From positions 53,101 to 117,100 of the forward strand of contig CASEFA010000009.1 in assembly GCA_949287095.1 (NCBI GenBank): a DNA stretch of 64,000 nucleotides. Reading direction: 5' to 3'. The notes under the pieces were generated by a model that searched no databases, was not told the DNA's origin, and saw only the letters and a list, made by a program, of their open reading frames with translations. The position numbers and the translations under genes are program-made. Positions within the stretch are counted from its first letter, which is position 1. Each line of letters starts with the position of its first letter. Below, in pieces: positions 27,060 through 35,741 of the stretch. The stretch comes from an uncultured Bacillota bacterium (GTDB taxonomy: Bacteria; Bacillota; Clostridia; Peptostreptococcales; Anaerovoracaceae).

Positions 27060-27383
27060 AACGGGCCATCGGGTCTCAGAAATTGTGTTATTTTGAGTAG
27101 ATTTCGGCAAAAAATGCGAAATAGCTCTTTTTGTCGAAGCTTTTTTCGACAAAATCATGCAAATTCAGGTGTTTTGCCGAAACAAAGCGGGTCAAAACCG
27201 GTTTTACGGTGGTAATTATTCGGCGTTTTTAATGAAACTAATGAAAATGTCGAAAATCGCTTCGACAAAAGCTGTGAAAAATTAGGTTTTTGCCGAAACC
27301 CGTGTAAAACCAACGCGAAACCCGCCTGCTGCAAGCAGTCCGCCCGTTACTCGCCCCGTTCACTTGACTTTAGGAGGTTTAAC

Positions 27384-28205
27384 ATGCTGGGAAAATGTCT
27401 TGAAAATGTGAGGAAGTCGGTTCCTCTGGTGCACAACATCACCAACTACGTAACCGTAAACGACGTGGCAAACGCCATTTTGGCCTGCGGCGGAAGCCCG
27501 ATTATGTCCGACGAGCCGGAGGACGTCGCGGATATCACGTCTATCTGCGGAGGACTTAACATCAACATCGGAACCTTGAATCAGAGAAGCATCGAGGGAA
27601 TGTTTGTTGCGGGAAAGAAGGCGAAGGAGCTCGGCCATCCGGTGCTTCTCGATCCGGTGGGAGCGGGAGCCAGTGCGCTCAGAACGAACACCGCGGGCCG
27701 CATAGTGACCGAAATCGGACCTTCGGTTATCAGAGGAAACATATCGGAGATAAAGACTCTGGCTGCCGGAACCGGAACGACAAAGGGTGTAGACGCCGAT
27801 GCGGCGGACGCCGTAACGGAGGAGACTCTGGACGGCGCAGTTGATTTTGTGAAGAGGTTCGCAAAGGACACGAAAAGCATAGTCGCCGTAACGGGAGCTA
27901 TCGACCTTGTGACCGACGGCGAGAAGTGCTACGTGATAAGAAACGGCAGACCGGAGATGGGAAAGATCACCGGAACGGGCTGTCAGCTTTCGGGAATCAT
28001 GACCGCATACATAGTCGCAAACCCTGACAACATGCTGGAAGCGGCCGCCGCTGCCGTATGCGTAATGGGTATTGCGGGCGAAATCGGATATTCCCGCATG
28101 CAGGAAGGCGAAGGAAATTCAAGCTACAGAAACAGAATCATCGACGCCGTGTATAACATGACGGCTAAAGAGCTGGAAGAAGGCGCAAAGTATGAGATTA
28201 AATAA
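27384..28205 (+). CDS. thiM: Hydroxyethylthiazole kinase (ThiM)
   Basis: ThiM phosphorylates salvaged hydroxyethylthiazole for thiamine synthesis. The 273-residue ribokinase-like protein has VPLVHNITNYVTVNDVANAIL in parts, LDPVGAGASALRT, the ATP-binding region VTGAIDLVTDG and the anion-hole GTGCQLSG with the catalytic Cys. AGGAGG precedes the start. Its 3' end overlaps thiE. Confidence 0.95.
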   Translation: MLGKCLENVRKSVPLVHNITNYVTVNDVANAILACGGSPIMSDEPEDVADITSICGGLNINIGTLNQRSIEGMFVAGKKAKELGHPVLLDPVGAGASALRTNTAGRIVTEIGPSVIRGNISEIKTLAAGTGTTKGVDADAADAVTEETLDGAVDFVKRFAKDTKSIVAVTGAIDLVTDGEKCYVIRNGRPEMGKITGTGCQLSGIMTAYIVANPDNMLEAAAAAVCVMGIAGEIGYSRMQEGEGNSSYRNRIIDAVYNMTAKELEEGAKYEIK

Positions 28206-28833
28206 GGAAGACCTGCTTCTCTATGCCGTAACCGACAGAAGATGGCTGAAGGAGGGGGAAACCCTGGTGACGAGAACGGAAGAAGCCATAGACGGGGGAG
28301 TCACCTTTGTGCAGCTCAGGGAAAAGGATCTGGACGAGGAAAACTTCGAAAGAGAAGGAAGAGAGCTGAAGGAGCTGTGCAGGAAAAGGGGCGTGCCTTT
28401 TGTCATAAACGACAACGTGGAGCTTGCCGCAAAGCTCGATGCGGACGGAGTTCACGTAGGTCAGAGCGATATGGAGGCTCTGGACGTAAGAAAGATTATC
28501 GGCGGGGACAAAATCCTCGGCGTTTCGGCGCAGACCGTGGAGCAGGCCGTTACGGCGGAAAAGCACGGAGCCGACTATCTGGGTGTAGGGGCCGTATTTC
28601 CCACCGGCTCAAAGGACGATGCCGCGGAGGTTTCATATGATACTCTGAGAGCCATCTGCGATGCGGTGAAGATACCTGTCATCGCCATCGGAGGAATAAC
28701 GGAGGAGAACGTAACAGAGCTTTCGAAAAGCGGCATATGCGGAATCGCCGTCATAAGCGCCCTTTACGCTAAAGAAGATATAAAATCCGCGGCACAGAGA
28801 CTGCGGAAAAATACAGAGGCAGCCGTAAGGTAA
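28192..28833 (+). CDS. thiE: Thiamine-phosphate synthase (ThiE)
   Basis: ThiE joins HMP pyrophosphate with hydroxyethylthiazole phosphate. The 213-residue TIM barrel shows VQLREKDLDEENF, FVINDNVELAAKLDADGVHVGQSD in two parts, YLGVGAVFPTGSKDDA and VIAIGGITEENV. It overlaps thiM by 14 bases, so translation is coupled. Confidence 0.95.
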   Translation: MRLNKEDLLLYAVTDRRWLKEGETLVTRTEEAIDGGVTFVQLREKDLDEENFEREGRELKELCRKRGVPFVINDNVELAAKLDADGVHVGQSDMEALDVRKIIGGDKILGVSAQTVEQAVTAEKHGADYLGVGAVFPTGSKDDAAEVSYDTLRAICDAVKIPVIAIGGITEENVTELSKSGICGIAVISALYAKEDIKSAAQRLRKNTEAAVR

Positions 28834-28922
28834 AGGCTGCGGCGACGAATCGGGGGCACCACTTTTCGCCGCCTTACAAAATTAGTGCAAACCTCTTAAA
28901 CCCATAAATGAAAGGACAAATC

Positions 28923-29738
28923 ATGAAGAAAAGAATTGCATTAACAATCGCCGGAAGCGACTCCGGCGGAGGCGCCGGTATCCAGGCAGACATTAAGACC
29001 ATGACTGTAAACGGAGTTTTTGCCGCCAGCGCGGTAACAGCTCTCACTGCCCAGAACACCACCGGCGTAACAGGTATAATGGACTCCACACCGGAGTTTC
29101 TCGCAGCACAGATAGACGCTGTGTTCACGGATTTGAGACCGGACGCCGTTAAGATAGGCATGGTCTCGTCTGCGGCTCTCATTGAAACCATAGCGGACAA
29201 GCTGACGGAATACGGGGCTGACCACGTAGTGGTGGATCCCGTAATGGTTGCGACCAGCGGGGCAAGGCTGATTTCCGAAGAGGCCGTGGGGACGCTTAAG
29301 GAGAGGCTGCTGCCTTTGGCGGAGGTCATAACTCCCAATATCGCTGAGGCCGAGGTACTTTCGGACATGGAGATTCACACTCCGGACGATATGACAAAGG
29401 CTGCGGAGCTCATCGGAGAAAAATACGGCTGCGCCGTTCTGGTAAAGGGCGGCCATGACCTTAACGACGCCAACGACCTTCTGTATAAGGACGGAGAGGC
29501 GGTATGGTTTAACGGCAGGAGGATAGACAATCCCAACACCCACGGAACCGGCTGCACCCTTTCAAGCGCCATAGCCGCGAACCTGGCAAAGGGTTTTGAC
29601 CTTGAGGAGTCGGTGAGACGGGCCAAGGAATACATATCCGGGGCCCTTGCGGCAATGCTAGACCTGGGAGAGGGAAGAGGACCTATGGACCACGCTTTTG
29701 ACGTGAAGGGAAAGTTTACGGAAGGAGCGTGCAGATAG
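28923..29738 (+). CDS. thiD: HMP/HMP-phosphate kinase (ThiD)
   Basis: ThiD phosphorylates hydroxymethylpyrimidine twice to the pyrophosphate. The 271-residue protein begins ALTIAGSDSGGGAGIQAD and has VVVDPVMVATSGARL, TPNIAEAEVLS and GTGCTLSSAIAANLA. ATG 28923 is used because AAAGG lies upstream; an earlier ATG at 28908 overlaps that SD. The gap after thiE holds only a GC-rich inverted repeat (AAGGC.GCGGCG with CGCCGCCTT) that may slow transcription. Confidence 0.94.
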   Translation: MKKRIALTIAGSDSGGGAGIQADIKTMTVNGVFAASAVTALTAQNTTGVTGIMDSTPEFLAAQIDAVFTDLRPDAVKIGMVSSAALIETIADKLTEYGADHVVVDPVMVATSGARLISEEAVGTLKERLLPLAEVITPNIAEAEVLSDMEIHTPDDMTKAAELIGEKYGCAVLVKGGHDLNDANDLLYKDGEAVWFNGRRIDNPNTHGTGCTLSSAIAANLAKGFDLEESVRRAKEYISGALAAMLDLGEGRGPMDHAFDVKGKFTEGACR

Positions 29739-30910
29739 TGGAAAGCAGAAAAACCACCGTTCTTGAAAACGGTATGATATGGTTCGGCGCGGGAGTTTCC
29801 ATAGCGGAGATTCTCACGGGTACCTACTTTGCGTCCCTGGGATTTCAGAAGGGAATCATTGCGATTGTCACAGGCCACATAATCGGCTGCATAATGATGT
29901 TCCTTGCGGGGCTTATCGGAGCGCGGACGGAAAAGAGCGCCATGGAGACCGTAAAGCTCAGCTTCGGGACTCAGGGGGGCAAGCTCTTTGCCATTCTCAA
30001 CGTCCTTCAGCTGGTGGGCTGGACGGGAATAATGATATACGACGGAGGCCTTTCCGCAGACGGAATGCTGGGAATAAGCGCCAAAGTCTGGTGCGTCGTA
30101 ATAGGACTTTTAGTCATGGCGTGGATAGCCTTCGGCGTTACCAGACTTGACAAGCTGAACTTTGCAGCTATGGCCCTCCTGTTTATTCTGACCGTGGTTC
30201 TGTGCGTGGTCATATTCGGACACTCATCTCAATCGGGAGTTATGGCGGACGATTCCATGAGCTTCGGCGCGGCGGTAGAGCTTGCCGTTGCCATGCCTCT
30301 TTCATGGCTTCCCGTTATAAGCGACTACACCAGAGAGGCGGAAAAGCCTGTGAGAGCAACGGCTGTAAGCGTAGTCACATACGGTCTCGTAAGCTGCTGG
30401 ATGTACGTTATCGGAATGGGCGCCGCAATCCTGACCGGGGAAAGCGACATCGCATCAATAATGGTAAAGGCAGGTCTGGGCGCTGCAGGCCTTCTCATAA
30501 TTGTGTTCTCTACGGTTACGACCACCTTCCTTGACGCATTTTCCGCAGGCGTATCCGCGGAGTCCGTATTCGGCGGGCTGAAGGGAAAGTACATGGGAAT
30601 AGCCGCCGCAGTTATAGGAACAGTGGCCGCAGTCATTTTTCCTATGGACGACATAACGGACTTTTTGTACCTCATAGGTTCGGTGTTTGCACCTATGATT
30701 GCCATTCAGATTACGGACCAGTTCATTTTAGGCGGACGCCGGACAAAGAGTGATTTCGACTGGCCGGCTCTCATCGTGTGGGTTATAGGTTTTGCTGCCT
30801 ACAGATACCTTATGGGCGTGGACATTCCTCTCGGAAATACCCTGCCTGACATGGTGATAACGGTGATCATCTGCCTGATTGTGAGAAAAATTGTTCCCGA
30901 AAAGAAGTAA
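29738..30910 (+). CDS. cytX: Hydroxymethylpyrimidine transporter CytX
   Basis: The 390-residue permease of the purine-cytosine (NCS1) family has GMIWFGAGVSIAEILTGTYFA at the start, the AMPLSWLPVISDYTREAEKP motif and about twelve hydrophobic segments. CytX proteins occur with thiamine salvage genes under TPP riboswitches and import HMP. The GTG at 29738 overlaps the thiD stop (taGTG) with AAGGAG ten bases upstream; a GTG at 29729 is too close to the SD. Confidence 0.9.
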   Translation: MESRKTTVLENGMIWFGAGVSIAEILTGTYFASLGFQKGIIAIVTGHIIGCIMMFLAGLIGARTEKSAMETVKLSFGTQGGKLFAILNVLQLVGWTGIMIYDGGLSADGMLGISAKVWCVVIGLLVMAWIAFGVTRLDKLNFAAMALLFILTVVLCVVIFGHSSQSGVMADDSMSFGAAVELAVAMPLSWLPVISDYTREAEKPVRATAVSVVTYGLVSCWMYVIGMGAAILTGESDIASIMVKAGLGAAGLLIIVFSTVTTTFLDAFSAGVSAESVFGGLKGKYMGIAAAVIGTVAAVIFPMDDITDFLYLIGSVFAPMIAIQITDQFILGGRRTKSDFDWPALIVWVIGFAAYRYLMGVDIPLGNTLPDMVITVIICLIVRKIVPEKK

Positions 30911-30916
30911 GGACTC

Positions 30917-30964
30917 TTGACCGGAACAAAGATTGCGCATACAATAGTTGCATAGACAACTATT
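30917..30964 (+). promoter_or_regulatory. Promoter with MarR-type operator for the ABC exporter operon
   Basis: TTGACC (30917-30922) and TACAAT (30940-30945) are 17 bp apart. A perfect inverted repeat, AATAGTTG (30943-30950) and CAACTATT (30957-30964) with a six-base centre, starts within the -10 box. The TAGTTG-N6-CAACTA layout is typical for MarR repressors, and a marR gene ends this operon. Confidence 0.85.
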
Positions 30965-30982
30965 GGAAAGGCGGCGCACACT

Positions 30983-32710
30983 TTGTTAAGAAGAATCTTT
31001 TCGTACTCGGGAAAATATAAGAAGTATTTCGTATTAGCGGCTCTGTGCATAACGGCAGAGTCGCTTTTTGAGCTTTTAATTCCCCTGATTATGGCGGACA
31101 TAGTCGATATAGGAGTTGCAAACGGGGATAAGGCATACATCTTCAGCAGGGGTGGCTTTATGATTCTATGCGCCCTGCTGGCCCTTCTGCTGGGAATAGG
31201 AAGTGCGAGGTTTGCAGCCATTGCGGGACAGGGCCTGGGAGCGAACCTGAGAGAGGCCGAATACGCCAAACTTCAGGAGTTTTCCTTTGCCAACGTGGAT
31301 CACTTTCAGATTTCCTCCCTTGTCACGAGAATGACCGGGGACGTCACCAACATACAGAACAGCATTTCGAGCGGAATGCGGCCTGCCTGCCGGGGGCCTG
31401 TAATGCTGGTTGCCGCAACGGGAGTGGCCTTTTCCATCAACGGAAAGCTGGCGGTTGTATTTCTCATCGCCCTGCCTGTGCTGGCACTTTGTCTGGGTAT
31501 CATAATCGTAAAGGTAAGGCCTCTGTACGGAAAGATGCAGGAGGCCGTGGACCTTGTAAACAGAATAATTCAGGAGAATCTGACGGCGGTAAGAGTGGTG
31601 AAGGCGTACGTCAGAGGAAAGTACGAGATTGGCAAATTCGGCGAAGTGAACACAAACCTTCAGACCCAGTCTGAGCGGGCCTTCCGCCTTGCCACAACCA
31701 ATATGGCCTGTATGCAGTTCGTCATGTACGCCACCATAATAAGCATTCTCTGGTTCGGCGGCGGCATGATAAGAGTGGGAAATATGCAGGTGGGAGAGCT
31801 TACCGGATTTTTAAGCTACGTGCTGCAGATTTTGAACTCCCTGATGATGATCTCAAACATTTTCCTCATGCTCACAAGGTCGCTGGCTTCGGCAAAGCGA
31901 ATCGCCGAGGTTTTAGATGAGGAGATAGATATAACCGAGGATAAGGCCGAGGATATCGAGGTTGAAAGAGGGGAGATAGAGTTCTCCCACGTGTTCTTCA
32001 AGTACAAAAAAGAAGCGAAGGAGTACGTCCTTTCCGACATAAACCTGCACATATATCCGGGCCAGACGGTGGGCATAGTAGGCCAGACGGGTTCCGCAAA
32101 GACGACTCTTGTTCAGCTTATTCCGAGACTATACGACGCCACGGAGGGCGAAGTGCTCATAGACGGCCGGCCCGTTAGCAGGTATCCGCTGAAAAATCTG
32201 AGGGATTCCATATCCATGGTGCTTCAGAACAATACACTGTTTTCGGGCAGCTTGAGGGACAACCTGCTCTGGGGCGATAAAGACGCATCGCAGGAAGAAA
32301 TTGAAGAGGCCTGCCGCATTGCGGGAGCGGACGAGTTCATAGACAGGCTGCCCGAAGGCTTTGATACTGAAATGGGTCAGGGCGGCGTAAACGTGTCGGG
32401 AGGACAGAAGCAGAGAATCTGTATCGCCAGAGCCGTTTTGAAGAAGCCGAAGGTGCTGATTTTAGATGACTCAACCAGTGCGGTGGACACGGCGACGGAA
32501 GCAGGGATAAGGGAGCAGCTTGCGGAAAAGCTCCCCGGTATGACGAAGATAATAATCGCCCAGAGAATTTCGTCTGTAAGGCATGCGGACAGAATCATAG
32601 TGCTGGAGGACGGAAAAATAATGGGAAGCGGCACCCACGAGGAATTGCTTTCCGGAAACGAAATCTACCGCGAAATATACGAATCCCAGAAGGAAGGAGC
32701 TGAACTGTAA
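30983..32710 (+). CDS. ABC exporter half-transporter, degenerate-site subunit
   Basis: The 575-residue protein has a six-helix membrane domain (about 1-310) and an ATPase domain. The ATPase carries Walker A GQTGSAKTTL, signature VSGGQKQRICIARA, Walker B LILDDSTSAVD (Asp in place of the catalytic Glu) and an H-loop Gln (IIIAQRISSV). These changes mark the non-hydrolysing subunit of heterodimeric multidrug exporters. It starts with TTG after AAAGGCGG and is coupled to its partner (stop TAA overlaps ATG). The MarR operator suggests induction by toxic compounds. Confidence 0.92.
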   Translation: MLRRIFSYSGKYKKYFVLAALCITAESLFELLIPLIMADIVDIGVANGDKAYIFSRGGFMILCALLALLLGIGSARFAAIAGQGLGANLREAEYAKLQEFSFANVDHFQISSLVTRMTGDVTNIQNSISSGMRPACRGPVMLVAATGVAFSINGKLAVVFLIALPVLALCLGIIIVKVRPLYGKMQEAVDLVNRIIQENLTAVRVVKAYVRGKYEIGKFGEVNTNLQTQSERAFRLATTNMACMQFVMYATIISILWFGGGMIRVGNMQVGELTGFLSYVLQILNSLMMISNIFLMLTRSLASAKRIAEVLDEEIDITEDKAEDIEVERGEIEFSHVFFKYKKEAKEYVLSDINLHIYPGQTVGIVGQTGSAKTTLVQLIPRLYDATEGEVLIDGRPVSRYPLKNLRDSISMVLQNNTLFSGSLRDNLLWGDKDASQEEIEEACRIAGADEFIDRLPEGFDTEMGQGGVNVSGGQKQRICIARAVLKKPKVLILDDSTSAVDTATEAGIREQLAEKLPGMTKIIIAQRISSVRHADRIIVLEDGKIMGSGTHEELLSGNEIYREIYESQKEGAEL

Positions 32711-34572
32711 TGGCAAAGTATACCGGCTATAAGAGGGCAAAGGACACGGGCAAGGCCATGAAAAAGCTTCTCGGCTATATGGGGCTTCACAAGTGGCTTC
32801 TTCTCGTAGTTGCGATTCTCGTAATCATAAGCACGGGAGCAAACGTGACGGGCACGTATCTTTTAAAACCCGTAATCAACGACTACATTCTTCCGGGAGA
32901 CGTGAAGGGGCTTATATTCGCCCTCTGCGCCATGGGAATTATGTATTTTGCAGGAGCTCTTTCCACCTTCGGCTACAACAGACTCATGGTAAAGACCTCT
33001 CAGAAGGTGGTGGGAGACATAAGGCGGGACCTCTTTTCCCACGCCCAGACTCTCCCGCTCAAATACTTTGATTCACACACTCACGGAGACCTGATGAGCA
33101 GATTCACAAACGACGTTGACACCATTCAGGAGGCTTTAAACAGCAGCTTTACCATGGTGATTCAGAGCTCTCTCACCCTTGCGGGCACGGTTGTAATGCT
33201 GTTCGTTCTAAATGTGAAAATGGCCTTCATCGTTCTTGCCTTTCTTATAGTGATGTTCTGGTTCATAAAGTGGAACGGCAAGAGGAGCAAGGCGTATTTT
33301 GACAGGCAGCAGGAGGCCCTCGGAGCAGTAAACGGCTTTACGGAGGAGATGGTGGCCGGACAGAAGGTGGAGAAGATTTTCAACCACGAGGAAGAGGATA
33401 TGAAGGTGTTCAGGGAAAAGAACGAGGCTCTCCGCGTGGCCGCGACAAAGGCTTTAGCTTATTCGTCCATGATGATTCCCAGCATCGTAACTCTTTCCTA
33501 CGGCTGCTATGCCGTCTCAACATGCGTGGGAGGAATGTTCGTCATTGCAGGGCTTTTAGACCTGGGAACTCTTGCGGCGTACCTTGTCTACGTCCGCCAG
33601 AGCGCGATGCCGCTGAATCAGTTTACCCAGCAGGTCAATTTCATGCTTTCGGCTCTTGCGGGAGCGGAGCGTATCTTTGAGATGATGGAGGAAGAGCCCG
33701 AGCCGGACGATGGAGCGGTCCGCCTCGTTCGGACGACAAAAGACGCAGACGGCGCGCTTTGCGAGATTCCCGAAGGCAAGGAACCGGACGAGAAGTCGGA
33801 CTACGCCTGGAAAAGTCCGGACGGAATGCTTACGCCTCTTAGAGGCGACGTCCGCTTTGAGAACGTGGTGTTCGGATACACACCGGGCAAAAACGTCCTG
33901 TCCGGCATAAGCCTATACGCAAAGCCGGGGCAGAAAATCGCCTTTGTCGGCTCCACCGGCGCAGGGAAGACGACCATAATAAACCTGATAAGCAGATTCT
34001 ACGAAATTCAGGGAGGCCGCATTCTGTACGACGGAATAGACGTAAGGGATATAAGGAAAAACGACCTGAGGCGCTCCATGGCCATGGTAATTCAGGACAC
34101 CCATCTCTTCACCGGAACCATAGCCGACAACATAAGATACGGCAAGCTGGGGGCCACTGACGAAGAGGTCAGGGAGGCCGCGGTTCTGGCAAACGCCGAC
34201 TCCTTCATCAGGAGACTGCCCGACGGATACGATACCATGGTGGAAAGCGACGGGGCAAATCTTTCTCAGGGACAAAGGCAGCTCCTCGCCATAGCAAGAG
34301 CCGCCGTATCAAAGCCGCCCGTTCTGATTCTGGACGAGGCCACATCGTCCATAGACACGAGAACCGAGAGAATCATAGAAAAGGGCATGGACGCCATAAT
34401 GGAGGGCAGAACGGTATTTGTCATAGCCCACAGGCTGTCGACGGTACGAAACTCCAAGGCCATAATGGTTCTGGAAAAAGGCCGTATCATAGAAAGAGGC
34501 GACCATGACGAGCTTCTGGCGCAAAAAGGCAGATACTATCAGCTGTATACGGGAATGACCGAGCTGGATTAG
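32710..34572 (+). CDS. ABC exporter half-transporter, consensus-site subunit
   Basis: The 620-residue partner has a membrane domain (about 1-330), a charged insertion of about 40 residues before the ATPase (EEEPEPDDGAVRLVR), and catalytic Walker A GSTGAGKTTIINL, Walker B LILDEATSSID and H-loop VFVIAHRLS. Its signature is LSQGQ rather than LSGGQ, as expected for the half facing the degenerate Walker site of its neighbour. The pair resembles TM287/288- or LmrCD-type exporters. Confidence 0.92.
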   Translation: MAKYTGYKRAKDTGKAMKKLLGYMGLHKWLLLVVAILVIISTGANVTGTYLLKPVINDYILPGDVKGLIFALCAMGIMYFAGALSTFGYNRLMVKTSQKVVGDIRRDLFSHAQTLPLKYFDSHTHGDLMSRFTNDVDTIQEALNSSFTMVIQSSLTLAGTVVMLFVLNVKMAFIVLAFLIVMFWFIKWNGKRSKAYFDRQQEALGAVNGFTEEMVAGQKVEKIFNHEEEDMKVFREKNEALRVAATKALAYSSMMIPSIVTLSYGCYAVSTCVGGMFVIAGLLDLGTLAAYLVYVRQSAMPLNQFTQQVNFMLSALAGAERIFEMMEEEPEPDDGAVRLVRTTKDADGALCEIPEGKEPDEKSDYAWKSPDGMLTPLRGDVRFENVVFGYTPGKNVLSGISLYAKPGQKIAFVGSTGAGKTTIINLISRFYEIQGGRILYDGIDVRDIRKNDLRRSMAMVIQDTHLFTGTIADNIRYGKLGATDEEVREAAVLANADSFIRRLPDGYDTMVESDGANLSQGQRQLLAIARAAVSKPPVLILDEATSSIDTRTERIIEKGMDAIMEGRTVFVIAHRLSTVRNSKAIMVLEKGRIIERGDHDELLAQKGRYYQLYTGMTELD

Positions 34573-34590
34573 AAAGGAAGGGAAAACGAG

Positions 34591-35031
34591 ATGAAATCGC
34601 AGGCAGGATTTGAAAAACAGAAGATAAGGAGAGCGTTTTTAGAAATAGAGCAGCTCAAGAGAGTGCGAATTCAGGAGGTTCTCCTGAGCCTTGGACTGAC
34701 GCCGGGGCACGGCCAGGCAAGAACCCTTATGGCCCTTCTAAGGCTTGAAAGCACTTCCCAGAAGGAGCTTGCCGTGGAGTGCCTTTTAGACGTCACAACG
34801 ATGTCGAGAACACTGGACCGGCTTCAGAACATGGGTCTCGTAGAAAGACGGAGAGATCCCATGTCGCGGCGAACTTTCAGGGTAAGCCTGACCGAGGAGG
34901 GTAAAAAGCTTGCGGAAAAAGTGACTGAGGAGTTTTCCAAAATCGACGAGGCCATATGCAGAGACTTTTCCGACGAAGAGCTCGAAGCTTTGCTTTCACG
35001 GCTGGAGAGGGTAAGGGAGAATTTAAGGTGA
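34591..35031 (+). CDS. MarR-family transcriptional regulator
   Basis: The 146-residue protein has the winged-helix MarR pattern: QKELAVECLLDVTTMSRTLDRL, GLVERRRDPMSRRTFRVSLTEEG and a C-terminal dimerisation helix. It is the third gene of the exporter operon and probably represses it through the inverted repeat at 30943-30964. The inducer is unknown. Confidence 0.92.
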   Translation: MKSQAGFEKQKIRRAFLEIEQLKRVRIQEVLLSLGLTPGHGQARTLMALLRLESTSQKELAVECLLDVTTMSRTLDRLQNMGLVERRRDPMSRRTFRVSLTEEGKKLAEKVTEEFSKIDEAICRDFSDEELEALLSRLERVRENLR

Positions 35032-35069
35032 TTGGAGAAAATAACATGTGTAATCTAAGGAGAAATTGT

Positions 35070-35507
35070 ATGGTTAGAGAGATTAAGAATAGTGAACAAC
35101 GTGAACTGCTGAATTTGTATCTGTATTTGCATGAGCAATTTGTACCGGATATGACTGAACGATTGAAGAATACGTGGGAAGCCATTATGAGAGATAGAAA
35201 CCATCATATTATCGTAAATGAGGTTGATAACGAATTAGTATCTTCGTGCGTTTGTGTGATTATCCCGAATTTGACGAGAAATGTAAGACCATACGCATTA
35301 ATAGAGAATGTTGTTACACATGAAGATTACCGAGGTAAAGGGTATGCGACGGAATGCTTGAATTATGCAAAAGAAATCGCGGAAAAAGAGAACTGCTATA
35401 AAATGATGCTGCTCACCGGTTCAAAAGACGCTGCAACGCTTAATTTCTATCGCAATGCAGGCTATAACAGCAGTGATAAAACAGCTTTTATTCAATGGCT
35501 AGAATAA
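35070..35507 (+). CDS. GNAT-family N-acetyltransferase
   Basis: The 145-residue protein shows the acetyl-CoA binding motif VVTHEDYRGKGYATECLNYA and the C-terminal TLNFYRNAGY. The ATG at 35070 follows AAGGAG by seven bases; the frame is open further upstream without an SD. Base composition drops sharply here (AT-rich codons) compared with marR, so the gene probably marks the left edge of an acquired island. Substrate unknown; a self-resistance role for the neighbouring peptide locus is possible but unsupported. Confidence 0.85.
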   Translation: MVREIKNSEQRELLNLYLYLHEQFVPDMTERLKNTWEAIMRDRNHHIIVNEVDNELVSSCVCVIIPNLTRNVRPYALIENVVTHEDYRGKGYATECLNYAKEIAEKENCYKMMLLTGSKDAATLNFYRNAGYNSSDKTAFIQWLE

Positions 35508-35642
35508 GATGATGTCTGAAAGGGATAGCCAAAGTGCAGATTTTGACTTTTATAGCGAGGCAAGTATAGGGACGATTGTGTTTTTCAGGATTTCGTTACA
35601 CTATCATAATAAATTCTTATTTATGAGATTCTCACAATACAG

Positions 35643-35671
35643 TTGACAACCAATGCCGGAAATGTTATACT
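35643..35671 (+). promoter_or_regulatory. Promoter of the radical-SAM peptide locus
   Basis: A perfect TTGACA (35643-35648) and TATACT (35666-35671) are 17 bp apart in the 234-bp gap before the ABC gene. The AT-rich dyad just upstream (about 35603-35627) is a possible control site. Confidence 0.8.
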
Positions 35672-35741
35672 TGCACAAATTGAAAGAATAATATAATTAA
35701 ATTGATAATTACCCTCTTTTGTTCTAAACGTACTGAAAGCG

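Larger units (their letters stand above)
26863..27383. other. Thiamine operon control region and motif-rich spacer
   Basis: This 521-bp gap contains a promoter (26874-26901), a TPP riboswitch (26917-27004), its terminator (27024-27059) and then about 320 bp of AT-rich DNA. The last part has eight copies of TTTGYCGAA-like motifs in both orientations: 27103, 27130, 27145, 27173, 27219, 27249, 27261 and 27289. Those at 27130 and 27145 form an exact hairpin. No gene is seen in the spacer. Confidence 0.7.

Noticed and set aside
27100..27300. CRISPR array or tandem repeat
   Set aside because: The motif copies are 9 bp, irregularly spaced and in both orientations.
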